A stretch of DNA of 64,000 nt from Chamaecyparis obtusa. Lineage: Eukaryota > Streptophyta > Pinopsida > Cupressales > Cupressaceae. Below are positions 1-10,156 of this stretch, piece by piece; position 1 is the stretch's first letter; every line of letters starts with the position of its first letter. A program made the position numbers and the translations under genes. Under the pieces are notes generated by a model. The model saw nothing but the letters and a program-made list of their open reading frames with translations. It was not told where the DNA came from and did not search any database. The stretch lies in NCBI GenBank assembly GCA_027943335.1, contig BSBK01000765.1, positions 2,572,001-2,636,000 of the forward strand. Reading direction: 5' to 3'.

Positions 1-72
1 AGCTAGACTAGCTAGAGTTGGATTGGATCTTGGTCTATCTTGTAGAACTGTTTCTTGATTTTAATTGGCCCT
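1..72. other. Left flank of the Tat composite
   Basis: Seventy-two bases precede the first LTR. No reading frame or element signal is visible. The last five bases before the LTR are GCCCT. The same five bases occur at 23126-23130, but not flush with the right LTR, so a target-site duplication is not established. Confidence 0.4.
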
Positions 73-1335
73 TGTGTGTGTGAATTTTGTACCTAGCTAT
101 AGACACAACACTTCAGTAAAACATTAGAGGTTAGTTAAAATCAAAATCATGCAGTGAAATGGAAACTAATCTAACTAGGTGATTTACTGCCTTCTAGTAG
201 GTGCAAGTATGATATTATTAGATTGGACCGAGATCAGTGACCTTGACGACACCTAAATGAAGGATTCGAATGCAGAATCTAGATATGAGATGAATGCAAA
301 TTAATCTATATTTTTTATTTTCTATGCAATAATATGAGATAAACTGATATGAATATACTCTATATGAGAAATTGATATGACATGAAATTAATCTAACAAT
401 GATATGCTAAATGATATGAATGCTAAAAAATAATGAAAATCCCACAACAACTTTGATTCGCAAAGATTGATTCTTTGATCACCAATTCGCCAGCGTGAAG
501 ATGCAATTTGTGGATCAATGCAATTTGTGGATGGATCCAAAATGAAGAGTTGAGGCCTTAATTTATAGAAATCCAGGACTTTGGAGGTGCATGGAAAAAG
601 TCATGAATCACTCTTGATGAACTTAGGTTGATTTTTGAGTTAACAAGAAATTAGAAATAGATAACTCATAAAATCATGCAAATCAACTTTTTGATTTAAA
701 TAAGAAGTTAAGATCAGCTTTCAACTCAAAAGAGAGTTGAGTTTATTTTTAAAACAACTTGAATTGATTTTCTGATTTAAAGTTCAACTGCTTTTTGGAT
801 GTGCATAATTAATTATAAATTAATTAAATAAATAAAGTGATTTATCCTCAACTTAACTTATTTTTAAAAATAAAACAATTGATTTATGGGTTAATCAATT
901 ATTAAATCAAACTTTTATTCAAAAACTATATTATTAAATTTGACAATTGACTTTAATTAATTAAATAAGAATTTAATCAATTAGTCATGAGATTTTAGAT
1001 TTATTGTCAAAATTAAATAATATAATTAGGAATAAATATAATTAAATTTAATTAAATAATTAAGTGGCAGTATTAAATCTAATTAATTAAATATTCAAAA
1101 TATTTCATTAATCAAACTTTAGGATAAATAGGATTTATCGCCAAATAATCATTAAATTAAAGATAATTAGGATAAATAAGAATAAGCAATATTCCCCGAT
1201 GCAAAATTTATGATAAAATCAATTAAGATTCAATAATGTGCCGATGTGCCTTAGTTTAGGACATCGATGTCGATTTCGTTCGAATTGAAGATGTAGGAGG
1301 TTAATGAACCTATAGCCCATTTTTGGGGTCTTACA
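73..1335 (-). repeat. LTR 1 of Tat/gypsy composite (3' LTR, minus sense)
   Basis: This 1,263-bp repeat matches 5340-6588 and 21905-23114 in the same orientation. On the minus strand it starts TGTAAGACCCC and ends ACACACACA, giving TG...CA termini, and a polypurine tract sits just upstream at 1336-1350. Many diagnostic positions (a doubled GCAATTTGTGGAT segment, the ATTTTTTATTTTCTATG stretch, the GACGACACCTAAATG segment) are shared with LTR 3 but not with LTR 2. LTR 1 and LTR 3 therefore look like the sister pair of one insertion. Confidence 0.93.
561..567 (-). promoter_or_regulatory. TATA box of LTR 1
   Basis: On the minus strand the motif reads TATAAAT inside TTTCTATAAATTAAGG. The same motif is in LTR 2 (5812-5818) and LTR 3 (22393-22399). 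Its place in the LTR interior suits the retroelement Pol II promoter. The functional call is inference. Confidence 0.55.
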
Positions 1336-1350
1336 TTTTGCCCCTCTTTG
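1336..1350 (-). other. Polypurine tract of LTR 1
   Basis: On the minus strand this is CAAAGAGGGGCAAAA, directly followed by the LTR start TGTAA. An identical tract abuts LTR 2 at 6589-6603. This is the plus-strand primer position expected of an LTR retrotransposon and it fixes the element orientation as minus. Confidence 0.85.
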
Positions 1351-2416
1351 AATTATTGTGTGAAGTGTAGAGGTTCAAAGACAGTCTGTGTATGATGTTG
1401 AAACTGATGTTTTAAAATTGAAATTGATATGAAATAGAAATTGTGTTATGAGACAGAAATTGATTGAAATTGATATGAAGATAATAGGTCCTGAATGACC
1501 AAAGATAATGTTAACTATAACAGCAATGAACCGATGATTGTGAAGAAGTGTCAAAAATGCCTGATTTTGAACCGTATGATTGCAAAGAAGTGAGTGACTA
1601 ATTCTAGACCTGATTGTCGATAAGAATCACATTGGTATCACATCTAAACCCTTTAGTTATGAAGAACCGAGGAAATAACACTAATGCACTGATGGTTACG
1701 AAAAACTGATATAGTTTACAAGATTAAGAGAATACCAGATTGATATGGATCTCTATGAATCTAATATGCCCCCAAGTGATGATTGATTTGCCCCAAGTGA
1801 TGAGGTCTTTTTGATGAATCAACAACTAGACATGGTTGTTGTCTTGATTACTGAGGAAAGATATGATTTTAGATTTAGATTACAGACTTTGAATGATGTG
1901 CAATACCATGCCCCATTTGGGATAAAAATTGAAATCTGACAAGAAAAGTCAGCGTTGTAGTTTTAGAAGCATGTTAATTGATTTGAGAAGTGGTTAAACA
2001 TGTTCGAGGATGCATTTTACATCGTTTGTAGGTCCAGAAGACCAAGTTTGACAAGGTGAAACCATGAGTTGACCATAGTTGACCAAGTTGAAATTTTGAT
2101 AGTGTTATGTAAGATAATCAGTTAAGTTGAATACTGGATTTCTATGATGATTAGAAGGTCGATTATGCAAGCAGTAGACCGTCCTGGGTCTGAAAATTTT
2201 AAATCATGATTTTGACATAGGAAATGATCTCAGATTTTGATTTTGATCCTGAAAATGGGTTCAAAATGCCAAAATTAGCCAGGGGTGCAATTTTTGTGAA
2301 AAATGGAGCACTTTTGAAAATTAGGTCAAAAGCTATATAAAGACTGTAAGGGTCATTTTCAATTCATTTCAACCTTTTAACGTTAGAAATCTTGTGGAGC
2401 CCTCTGAGAGAAGAAA
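1351..2416 (+). other. Noncoding stretch between LTR 1 and PMD copy 1
   Basis: No protein-coding frame is seen. The stretch is closely repeated at 6604-7647 beside LTR 2. In element sense it is the 3' untranslated region before the polypurine tract. In the opposite sense it is the upstream region of the PMD gene. Its last 80 bases hold a TATA box and a leader sequence. Confidence 0.7.
2334..2342 (+). promoter_or_regulatory. TATA box of antisense PMD gene, copy 1
   Basis: TATATAAAG lies 75 bases before the first ATG of the PMD gene (2417). The matching position in copy 2 (7566-7574) carries the same nine bases. The box faces opposite to the retroelement genes, so the PMD gene appears to have its own promoter. 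Confidence 0.65.
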
Positions 2417-2609
2417 ATGGCAGAACCAAAGGTACCTGTGAATTCACATCGATTTGAACGTAGCCGGAGACACCAAAGACCTTGACAGTACGAACATTCG
2501 GTAGGTGGACCTCTTTGCTTCTTTGAAAAGCCAAATTTTCCATGATTTATAGCCTTTTTAGCATTTTTCGTATGCTTTTTAAAATTTGAAATTTTTGAAT
2601 GCATGGAAA

Positions 2610-2850
2610 CTGATATGACTCTCTAGCAAGACTTGTATGACTTTTGAACTGTAGATAGGTTGTCGTTTCATTAACCCCCAAGACTCGTATCCGAGGGACC
2701 CAAGAGTCATACGACATTTCATTGGGTCCCTCATAACTCGTACGATGAGGGATACATTGTCGTGTCACTATGATGTGTTGTATGGTATGATGTAGAAACT
2801 CGTACGACTTTCCATGCCAGTCTGAAGTGTCCTATGAAAAATAGTGAGCG
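2610..2850. repeat. Cluster of TCGTACGA-like motifs, copy 1
   Basis: About nine variants of ACTCGTACGAC, including the exact palindrome TCGTACGA, occur every 20-40 bases in the PMD intron. The same motif clusters occur in PMD copy 2 (7840-8075) and in the gag leader (20059-20260 and 21605-21790). Function unknown. See findings. Confidence 0.6.
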
Positions 2851-3702
2851 TAAAACTGATTGCTAGGTCAAATTTTTGAATTTCCTGATCTCGTAGCCTA
2901 ATTTCTGACCTTTTAACCTAACTTGTGAAATACTAAACTTCTCAATTCTTACCCTTGTAACCTGTTCTATAACCAAAGTACTGACAGGATTCCCTGTTTC
3001 TGTGCTATGTAGGTCATATATCCAGATGTTCATGTACGCATTTCACATCTAGCCTCTCAAAGACTATGTGTGTCACTACCTGACCCGATGAGGGTACACC
3101 TTGTGTCCTGTGGCTTTGAGTATCTCATACATTTACTTGAGATTAGGGTAAATCACAGACTTTTGACTGCTTTGATAGAGCGATTTCACTTAGAGACCTA
3201 GACCTTTCACTTGCCGACTAGGGAGATTATTGTGACCCCAGAGGATGTGTACCAGATACTACGCATTCCATTGCATGCAGGATGACATCCAAAGTATGTG
3301 AGTTCAAGGAACTCGGGTCTATTAGCATTCAGATGTCTCTTTGGAGATGATACCTAGATGACTGCCTCTATTTCTTGGGAGACCTTAGTACAACGTTATG
3401 GACAGACACACCGACTAGAGTGTATTATTGCTGGGATGATAGGAGGGATTATCATGTCTGACTGTTAGCAGAATAGTCTATTGATGGGCTAGGCCCCGAT
3501 GGTAGCATGTCTAATGGAAACTCCCTTTGAGTTGGCTTGGGGTCAATGTCTTTTGGCCCATATGTTCTTTGAGATGCACAAGGTAGTGTATCAAGAGAGA
3601 AAGTCTTTTGTAGCTGGAGCTTTAGTATTATAGATTTGGGCATGGGAGCATATCCCCATTTTGAGACCATTATGTATCTCATAGAGGCAGCCTCAGGAGC
3701 CT

Positions 3703-3705
<3 letters not shown>

Positions 3706-3757
<52 letters not shown>
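3706..3757. repeat. (TA)26 microsatellite inside PMD exon 2
   Basis: A perfect 52-base dinucleotide run. The homologous place in copy 2 (8936-8953) has 18 bases. The 34-base difference is not a multiple of three, so the expansion shifts the reading frame of copy 1. Confidence 0.95.
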
Positions 3758-3760
<3 letters not shown>

Positions 3761-3877
3761 AGATATGTCATACAAGGGTGGATGGGTCGCACTAAGTACT
3801 GGAGGCAATGCCTCGATGATATGACTTTTATTTGATGGAGACCATATGTGGGTATAGAGCCTTGGCCTACTACACAT

Positions 3878-4875
3878 GAGTAGTTTAGTTTCTTCTTTCA
3901 GAGCCACATACTAATTGGGACGTCATCCTCCACTTTAGAGAGATTCATTATCACCAGGGTGTGGTGGCAGTATGGACAAGTGCAGGATGCACCGGAGGAT
4001 TATGCCACTTATGCTCAGATAGCTCATGAGCTTAGACTTGGATGGACCATGAGGCTCTCTTATTCTTTGTGTTCATAGGAGTATAGTGCTATCATTGGTA
4101 GAGATTGAGAGTATAGACTAGAGGTACTTGATGCTGGAGTTACAAATGGATTCATTGCCTAGCTTGCAGACCATCCTATCCACATGTTCTCAGATCCTAC
4201 AGAGTTGATACCCTCCATGGAGGAGGCTATGGATGTTATCGGAGCACCGATGAGATAGGGTCCCAGACCCACACAAGCTCCTATTGTGCACCCCACACCT
4301 CCGAGACCGAGAGTGATGGTTCCTCTACATAGACTATCGGGACAGATGAGGCCCCCTTGTCCCACTAGTTGCACGAGAGTAGTTTAGTTTCTTCTTTCAG
4401 AGTCATGTGCTGATTGGGAGGTCATCCTCGACTTTAGAGAGATTCATTATCACCAGGGTGTGGTGGCAGTATGGATGAGTGCAGGATGCACCAGAGGATT
4501 ATGCCACTTATGCTTGGATATCTCATAAGCTTGGACTCAGATGGACCACGAGGCTCTCTTATGCTTTGTGTTCAGAGGAGTATAGTGTTATCATTGGTAG
4601 AGATTGGGAGTACAGACTAGAGGTACTTGATGCTAGAGTTACAAATGGATTCATTGCCTGGCTTGCTAACCATCCTATCCATAGGTTCTTAGATCCTACA
4701 GAGCTGATACCCTCCATGGAGGAGGCTATGGATGTTACCAGAGCACCGATGAGACAAGGTCCCAGACCCACACAGGTTCCTATTGTGTATCCCACATCTT
4801 CGAGACCTAAAGCAATGGCTCCTCTACAGAGACCATCAGGATAGATGAGGCCCCCTCATCCCACCAGTTCCACAA
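3878..4875 (+). repeat. 499-bp tandem duplication within PMD copy 1
   Basis: Two adjacent units, 3878-4376 and 4377-4875, each begin GAGTAGTTTAGTTTC and encode the same PMD stretch. The landmark GATTCATTATCACCAGGG lies at 3942 and 4441, exactly 499 bases apart. Copy 2 has only one unit (about 9075-9570), so the duplication arose in copy 1. Its length adds a second frameshift. Confidence 0.93.
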
Positions 4876-5339
4876 CAAGCAGATCCATAGGTTCTCATAG
4901 ATGGACTAAGGGAGAGGGCAGTATTCTAGGGAGTGTTGGCACAGCTGAGGAGGTACTTGTAGAAGAGTAGGTTGTGGGTGGTGGTATTGATATGATATAG
5001 GAGGATACTGGGTTTGATCTGGGTGCAGAGGTTAGATGTCGTAAGGCACAGAGAGAAAAGACCACAGAGTAGACTACCCCAGATACTGAGATGCCAACAG
5101 CCGATGTTGATCCTACTATTCCTCTTACTCCACAGGAGACTATCAGACTGCTCAAATTACAGGTCAGGGACCTGAGGGTTTGTAGTGCTCGATGGGAGGA
5201 GAGATATATAGAGGCAGATAGACAGTGTACTGAGCTTCGTGTAGAGGTGCAGAGATTACAGGCTGAGGTGATTCATCAAACCACACGGGAAGCTTACTAT
5301 GTGTCCACATATTACACCATTGTTCTTGCTGTACAGAAA

Positions 5340-6588
5340 TGTGTGTGTGAATTTTGTACCTAGCTGAAGACACAACACTTCAGTAAAACATTAGAGGTTA
5401 GTTAAAATCAAAATCGTGCAGTGAAATGGAAACTAATCTAACCAAGCGATTTATTGCCTTCTAGTAGGTGCGAGTATGATATTATCAGATTAGACCAAGA
5501 TCAGTGACCTTGATGACACCTAGATGAAGGATTCGAATGTAGAATCTAGATATGAGATGAATGCAAATTAATCTTTTTTTTTTTTGGATTTTGTATGCAA
5601 TAAGGTGAGATAAACTGATATGAATCTACTCTATATAAGAAACTGATATGACATGCAATTAATCTAACAACGATATGCTATATGATATGAATACTTAAAA
5701 ACAATAAAAATCTCACAACTTTGATTCACAAAGATTGATTCTTCGATCACCAATTCGCCAGCGTGAGGATGCAATTTGTGGATGGATCCAAAATGAAGAG
5801 CTAAGGCCTTAATTTATAGAAATCCAGGACTTTGGAGGTGCATGGAAAAAGCCATAAATCACTCTTGATAAACTCAGGTTGATTTTTTAGTTATCAAGAA
5901 TTTAGAGATAGATTAACTCACAAAATCATGCAAATTAGCTTTTTGATTTAACTCAGAAATTGAGATCAGCTTTCAACTCAAAAGAGAGTTGAGTTTATTT
6001 TTAAAACAACTTGAATTGATTATTTGATTTAAAGTTTAACTATTTTTTTGGATGTGCATAATTAATTGTGAATTAATTAAATAAATAAAGTGATTTATCC
6101 TCAACTCAACTGATTTTAAAAAATAAAATAATTGATTTATGGGTTAATCAATTATTAAATCAAACTTTTATTCAAAAACTATATTATTAAATTTGATAAT
6201 TGACATTAATTAATTAAATAAGAATTTAATCAATTAGTCATAGGATATTTGATTTATTGTCAAAATTTAAATAATACAATTTAGGAATAAATATAATTAA
6301 ATTTAATGAAATAATTAAGTGGCAGTATTAAATCTAATTAATTAAATATTCAGAATATTCAATTAATCAAACTTTAGGATAAATAGGATTTATCGCCAAA
6401 TAATCATTAAATCAAAGATAATTAGGATAAATAGGAATAAGGAATATTCTTTGATGTAGAATTTAGGATAATCAATTAAGATTCGATAATGTGTCGATGT
6501 GCCTTAGGTTAGGACTTTGATGTCGATTTCATTTGATGTGTTGGTATAGGAGATTAATGAACCTGTAGCCCACTTTTGGGGTATTACA
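5340..6588 (-). repeat. LTR 2 of Tat/gypsy composite (middle LTR)
   Basis: This 1,249-bp LTR is in the same orientation as the other two and has a polypurine tract beside it (6589-6603). It lacks the doubled GCAATTTGTGGAT segment and has a T-rich stretch near 5573 where LTR 1 and LTR 3 have ATTTTTTATTTTC. It is thus the odd member of the three. It serves as the 3' LTR of the unit holding gag-pol and also abuts the truncated PMD copy 1. Confidence 0.93.
5812..5818 (-). promoter_or_regulatory. TATA box of LTR 2
   Basis: TATAAAT on the minus strand at the position homologous to 561-567 and 22393-22399. Promoter role inferred from position. Confidence 0.5.
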
Positions 6589-6603
6589 TTTTGCCCCTCT
6601 TTG
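6589..6603 (-). other. Polypurine tract of LTR 2
   Basis: CAAAGAGGGGCAAAA on the minus strand, immediately before the LTR start TGTAATACCCC. Identical to the tract at 1336-1350. Confidence 0.85.
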
Positions 6604-7647
6604 AATTGTTGTGCGAAGCGCAGTGGTTCAAAGACAGTCTGTGTATGATGTTGAAACTGATGTTTGAAATTGAAATTGATATGAAACAGAAACTGATTGA
6701 AATTGATATGAAGATAATAGGTCCTGAATGACCAAAGATAATGTTAACTATAACAACAATGAACCGATGATTGTGAAGAAGTGTCAAAAATGCCTGATTT
6801 TGAACCTTATGATTGTGAAGAAGTGAGTGACCAATTCCAGACCCGATTGTCGATAAGAATCACATTGGTATCACATCTGAACCCTTCAGTTATGAAGAAC
6901 CAAGGAAATAACACTAATGCACCAATGCTTACCAAAAACTGATATAGTTTACAAGATTAAGAGAATACTAGATTGATATGGATCTTAATGAATTTGATAT
7001 GCCCCAAGCGATGATTGATTTTCCCCAAGTGATGAGGTCTTTTTGATGAATCAGCAACTAGACGTGGTTGTTGTCTTGATTACTGAGGAAAGATATGATT
7101 TCAAATTTAGATTATAGACTTTGAATGATGTGTAATACCATGCCCCTTTCAGGATGAAAATTGAAATCTGACAAGAAAACTCAGTGTTGAATAGTTCAAA
7201 AACATGTTAATTGATTTGAGAAGTGGTTAAACATGTTCGAGAATGCATTCTGTGTCATTTGGAGGTCCAGAAGACCAAGTTTGACTAGGTTTGACCATGA
7301 GTTGACCATGGTTGACCAAGTTGAAATTTTGATAGTTTGAGGTAAGATAATCAATTAATTTGAATACTGGATTTCTGTGATGAGTGAAGGTCGATTATGC
7401 AAGCAGTAGACCATCCTGGGTTTGAAAATTTTAAATCATGACTTTGACATAGTAAATGATCTCAGATTTTGATTTTGATCTCGAAAATAGGTTCAGAACG
7501 TTAACATTAGCCAGGGGTGCAATTTTTGTGAAAAATGGAGCACTTTTGAAAATTAGGTCAAAAGCTATATAAAGGCCGGAAGGGTCATTTACAATTCATT
7601 TCAACCTTTTGACTTTAGAAATCTTGTGGAGCCCTCTGAGTGAGAAA
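6604..7647 (+). other. Noncoding stretch between LTR 2 and PMD copy 2
   Basis: Homologous to 1351-2416. It has no supported coding frame. It holds the copy-2 PMD TATA box near its right end. Confidence 0.7.
7566..7574 (+). promoter_or_regulatory. TATA box of antisense PMD gene, copy 2
   Basis: TATATAAAG, 82 bases before exon 1. It is identical in sequence and spacing class to 2334-2342, although this copy has lost its ATG. Confidence 0.65.
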
Positions 7648-7839
7648 ATCATAGAACCAAAGGTACCTATGAGTTCATATCGATTTGAGCACAGCTGGAG
7701 ACACTAGAGACCTCGGCAGTATGAACATCCGGTAGGTGGACCTGTTTGCTTCTCTGAAAAGTCAAATTTTCCATGATTTATAGCCTTTTTTAGCATTTTT
7801 TGTACGCTTTTAAAATTTGAATTTTTGAATGCATGGAAA

Positions 7840-8075
7840 CTCCTACGACTCTCTAGCGAGACTCGTACAACTTTTGAACTATAGATAGGTTGTTCTTTCA
7901 TTAACCCCCAAGACTCATATCAGACAGACCCAAGAGTCATACGATGTTTCATCAGGTCCCTCATAACTCGTACAAGGAGGTATGAATTGTCATATCACTA
8001 TGCTTTGTCGTATGGTATGATGTAGAAACTCGTACGACTTTCCCTGCCAGTCTGAAGTGTCGTATGAAAAATAGT
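7840..8075. repeat. Cluster of TCGTACGA-like motifs, copy 2
   Basis: Variants of ACTCGTACGAC recur in the PMD intron, for example CTCGTACGACTTT near 8031. The cluster is homologous to 2610-2850 and resembles clusters in the gag leader of the same element. Confidence 0.6.
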
Positions 8076-8935
8076 GAGCCTAAAACTCATTACTAGGTCA
8101 ATTTTTTTATTTTTCTGATCTCTTAGCCTGATTGTTGACCTTTTAACCTACTTCCTGAAATAACGAATTGTCTAATTCTTGTCTTTGTAACCTATTTTGT
8201 AACCAAAGTACTAATACGATTCCCTATTTCTATGCTATGTAGGTCATATATCCAGATGTTCATGTACGCATTTCACATCTAGCCACTCAGAGACTATGTG
8301 TGTCACTACTTGACTTGATGAGGGTACACCTTGCATCCTGTGGCTTTGAGTATCTTATACATTTACCCAAGATTAGGGTAAATCAAAAACTTTTGACTGC
8401 TTTGATCGAGCGGTTTCACTCAGAGACCTAGACCTTTCACTTGCCAACTAGGGAGATTACTATCACCCCAGAGGACGTGTACCAGATACTGTGCATTCCA
8501 TTCCATGCAGGACAACATCCAAAGTATGTGAGTTCGGGGAACTCGGGTCTATTAGCATTTAGACATCTCTTTGGAGATGATACCTAGATGATTGCCTCTA
8601 TTTTCTCGGAGACCTTAGTACATCGTTATGGATAGACGCACCGGCTAGAGTGTATTATTGCCTGGATGATAGGAGGGATTAACATGTCGGACCATCAGCA
8701 GAATGTTCTATTGATGGGTTGGGCCCCGATGGTGGCAGGTCTGATGGTGACTCCCTCTGAGTTGGCTTGGGGTCAGTGTCTTTTGGCCCATATGTTCTCT
8801 AAGATGCATGAGGTAGTGTATCAGGAGAGCAAGTCTTTTGCAGCTAGAGCTTTAGTATTACAAATCTGGGCGTGGGAGCATATCCCCATGTTGAGACCAA
8901 TATGTACCTCATAGAGGTAGCCACATGAGCCTATG

Positions 8936-8953
8936 ATATATATATATATATAT
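8936..8953. repeat. (TA)9 run in PMD copy 2
   Basis: The short ancestral-like form of the microsatellite expanded at 3706-3757. Eighteen bases keep the frame open. Confidence 0.9.
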
Positions 8954-10156
8954 GTTGGATATGTCATACAAGGGCGGATGGGTCATGTAGAGTACTAGAG
9001 GTGATGCCTTGATGATATGACTTTTGTTCGATGGAGACCATATGTGGGTATAGAGCCTTGGCCTACTGCACAAGAGTAGTTTAGTTTCTTCTTTCAGAGT
9101 CATGTGTTGATCAGGAGGTCATCCTCCACTTTAGAGAGATTCATTATCACGAGGGTGTGGCAGAAGTATGGACAAGTGCAGGATGCACCAGAGGATTATG
9201 CCACTTATGCTCGGATAGCTCATGAGCTTGGACTTGGATGGACCACGAGGCTCTCTTATGCTTTGTGTTCAGAGGAGTATAGTGTTATCGTTGGTAGAGA
9301 TTGGGAGTACAGACCAGAGGTACTTGATGCTAGAGTTACAGATGGATTCAATGCCTGGCTTGCTGACCATCCTATCCATAGGTTCTTAGATCCTACAAAG
9401 CTGATACCCTCCATAGAGGAGGCTATGGATGTTACCAGAGCACCGATGAGATAGGGTCCCAGACCCACATAGGTTCCTATTGTGCATCCCACACCTTCGA
9501 GACCTAGAGTGATGGCTCCTCTACAAAGACCATCAAGACAGATGAGGCCCCCTCGTCCCACCAGTTCCACAACAGGCAGATCCACAGGTTCTCATAGATG
9601 GACTAAGGGAGAGGGTGGTACTCTAGGGAGTGTTGGCATAGTTGAGGAGGTACTTTTAGTAGAGTAGGTTGTGGGTGGTGGTACTGATCCGATACAAGAG
9701 GATACTGGGTTTTATCTAGGTGTAGAGGTTAGATGTCGTAAGGCACAGAGAGAAGAGACCATAGAGCAGACTGCCCCAGATACTAAGATGCCAGCAGCCG
9801 ATGCTGATCCTACTATTCCTCTTACTCCATAGGAGACTATCAGACGGCTTAGATTACAGGTCAAGGACCTGAAGGTTCATACTACTTGATGGGAGGAGAG
9901 ATAAATAGAGGTAGATAGATAGTGTACTGAGCTTCGTGTAGAGGTGCAGAGATTACAGGTAGAGGTGATTCATCAGACTGCGTGGGTAGCTTACTATGTG
10001 TCCACATATTACACTATTGTTCCTACTGCATAGAGAGTCCCTACATACTCGCAGTATATGTTGGCATCAGAGGGAGCCAGAGAACCTAGAGCAGAGGCAG
10101 TATCAGATGCACCACCTCCACCTCCACTAGATGCAGAGGATCAAGCTGATAGCTGA

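Larger units (their letters stand above)
2417..5336 (+). pseudogene. Plant mobile domain antisense gene, copy 1 (degenerate, 3'-truncated)
   Basis: PMD proteins are plant proteins related to MAIN/MAIL, and PMD frames are known as extra antisense ORFs in Tat-lineage retrotransposons. Exon 1 (2417-2500) is 28 codons starting MAEPKVPVN and ends in a GTAGGT donor. The intron runs 2501-3012, ending TGTAG, and exon 2 opens at 3013 in the same phase. Exon 2 carries the PMD hallmark FHLPTREIIVTPEDVYQIL and later LAWGQCLLAHMF. It is broken by in-frame stops, a (TA)26 expansion and a 499-bp tandem duplication. Those two length changes together predict the frame seen after 4479. The 3' end is lost: at about 5336 it joins four bases before LTR 2, whereas copy 2 runs on to a proper stop. 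Not functional as it stands. Confidence 0.82.
7648..10156 (+). pseudogene. Plant mobile domain antisense gene, copy 2 (full length, with stops)
   Basis: Exon 1 is 7648-7731, with ATG changed to ATC relative to copy 1, and ends in a GTAGGT donor. The intron is 7732-8242, ending TGTAG. Exon 2, 8243-10156, keeps one frame to a natural TGA after DAEDQADS. Recognisable PMD segments are FHLPTREITITPEDVYQIL, LLAFRHLFGDD, LAWGQCLLAHMF and ALVLQIWAWEHIPMLRP, followed by a low-complexity tail. The frame has several internal stops, mostly at places where copy 1 or family context suggests TGG or CAG. The gene converges on the integrase end of the pol gene, so it is antisense to the retroelement. PMD is known as a Tat-lineage passenger; its role there is unknown. 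Length of about 665 codons is within the range of PMD proteins. Confidence 0.87.

Noticed and set aside
3452..3907. ORFs containing a long IYIYIY run on both strands
   Set aside because: This is translation of the (TA)26 microsatellite. The real coding context is the PMD frame on the plus strand.
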